Origin: Metabacillus idriensis | GTDB lineage: Bacteria > Bacillota > Bacilli > Bacillales > Bacillaceae | Direction of reading: 5' to 3' | Length of the DNA stretch: 64,000 nt | Assembly: GCF_009674765.1 (NCBI RefSeq) | Contig: NZ_WKKF01000004.1 | Span: 224,669-288,668, forward strand | Part shown: in pieces, positions 63,910 through 64,000 of the stretch | How the letters are laid out: every line of letters starts with the position of its first letter | How positions within the stretch are numbered: the first letter of the stretch is position 1 | Made by a program: the position numbers and the translations under genes | The notes under the pieces: model-generated | Database searches by the model: none | Seen by the model: the letters and a program-made list of their open reading frames with translations, nothing else | What the model was told of the DNA's origin: nothing

Positions 63910-64000
63910 TGTCTAGCTCCATCGCCCAACTCCTCGGCCAGAACGGCTCCGTCTGTAAAGGCAAAAAGCGCCTTTTCAGCCGGATCCTTATCTGTCTGTC
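63910..64000 (+). repeat. Structured dispersed repeat, copy R4b (cut by window end)
   Basis: Second tandem copy, second internal subtype. CTG-AAAGGC (63953-63962) pairs with GCCTTT-CAG (63970-63979), where R3c has CAG...CTG, a compensated inversion of the pairs. It runs off the window at CTGTCTGTC. Confidence 0.85.

Overview
The window is a chromosomal core segment of a low-GC, endospore-forming member of the Bacillaceae. Evidence for this is the sporulation genes (ytvI, ytaF, ytxC, sspI, gerE), two T-box leaders, a lysine riboswitch, an L20-type leader before infC, strong purine-rich ribosome sites, and a gene order that from memory follows the Bacillus subtilis pfkA-to-racE region almost gene for gene. 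The species cannot be named from this sequence. I see no phage, insertion sequence with a transposase, CRISPR array, rRNA or tRNA gene.

Layout. 1-9400: end of pfkA, pyk, fxsA, ytvI (reverse), ytwI, then the TCA genes citZ-icd-mdh and a MaoC-like hot-dog gene behind a perfect cre site. 9500-14240: phoP-phoR, then hflK-hflC behind a sigma-W type promoter. 14387-20320: polA-mutM-ytaF-coaE, then gapB under paired CcpN-type operators. 20400-25700: speD with a structured leader, ytcF-like gene, nrdR-dnaB-dnaI, ytxC. 25720-29600: T-box-thrS, then L20 leader-infC-rpmI-rplT. 29660-33950: ysdA, a VTT membrane protein, ysdB (reverse, sigma-W type promoter), a dimeric dUTPase-like gene, ysdC, sspI (reverse), ysgA. 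34100-38290: a tandem repeat array, T-box, pheS-pheT. 38340-41160: bioA divergent from bioY-bioD around a BirA-type operator. 41195-47830: rnhC (reverse), zapA, yshB, polX, mutS2, yshE and an unlisted 27-codon membrane peptide gene. 47985-53660: lcfA, fadR, fadB, etfB, etfA, trxA. 53980-57870: uvrC, lysine riboswitch-lysC (with an internal start for a beta subunit), yslB (reverse). 58036-63760: sdhCAB, a thioesterase, gerE, ysmB, racE, then repeats.

How it works together. Lower glycolysis (pfkA, pyk) and gluconeogenesis (gapB) lie near the oxidative TCA branch (citZ, icd, mdh) and succinate dehydrogenase. Fatty-acid activation, beta-oxidation and electron transfer (lcfA, fadB, etfBA) sit with their repressor FadR. 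DNA replication and repair are well represented (polA, mutM, dnaB, dnaI, polX, mutS2, rnhC, uvrC). Two aminoacyl-tRNA synthetases and the L20 operon carry their own RNA sensors.

Most distinctive non-genic content. There are eight copies of one non-coding structured repeat of about 120 bp (around 6.4, 20.4, 26.1, 34.1-34.5 and 63.8-64.0 kb). Its internal hairpin shows compensatory base changes between copies. Copies sit directly beside both T-box systems. No clearly new multi-gene system is present. The best candidates for undescribed biology are this repeat family, the speD leader, the 27-aa membrane peptide and sigma-W control of hflKC.
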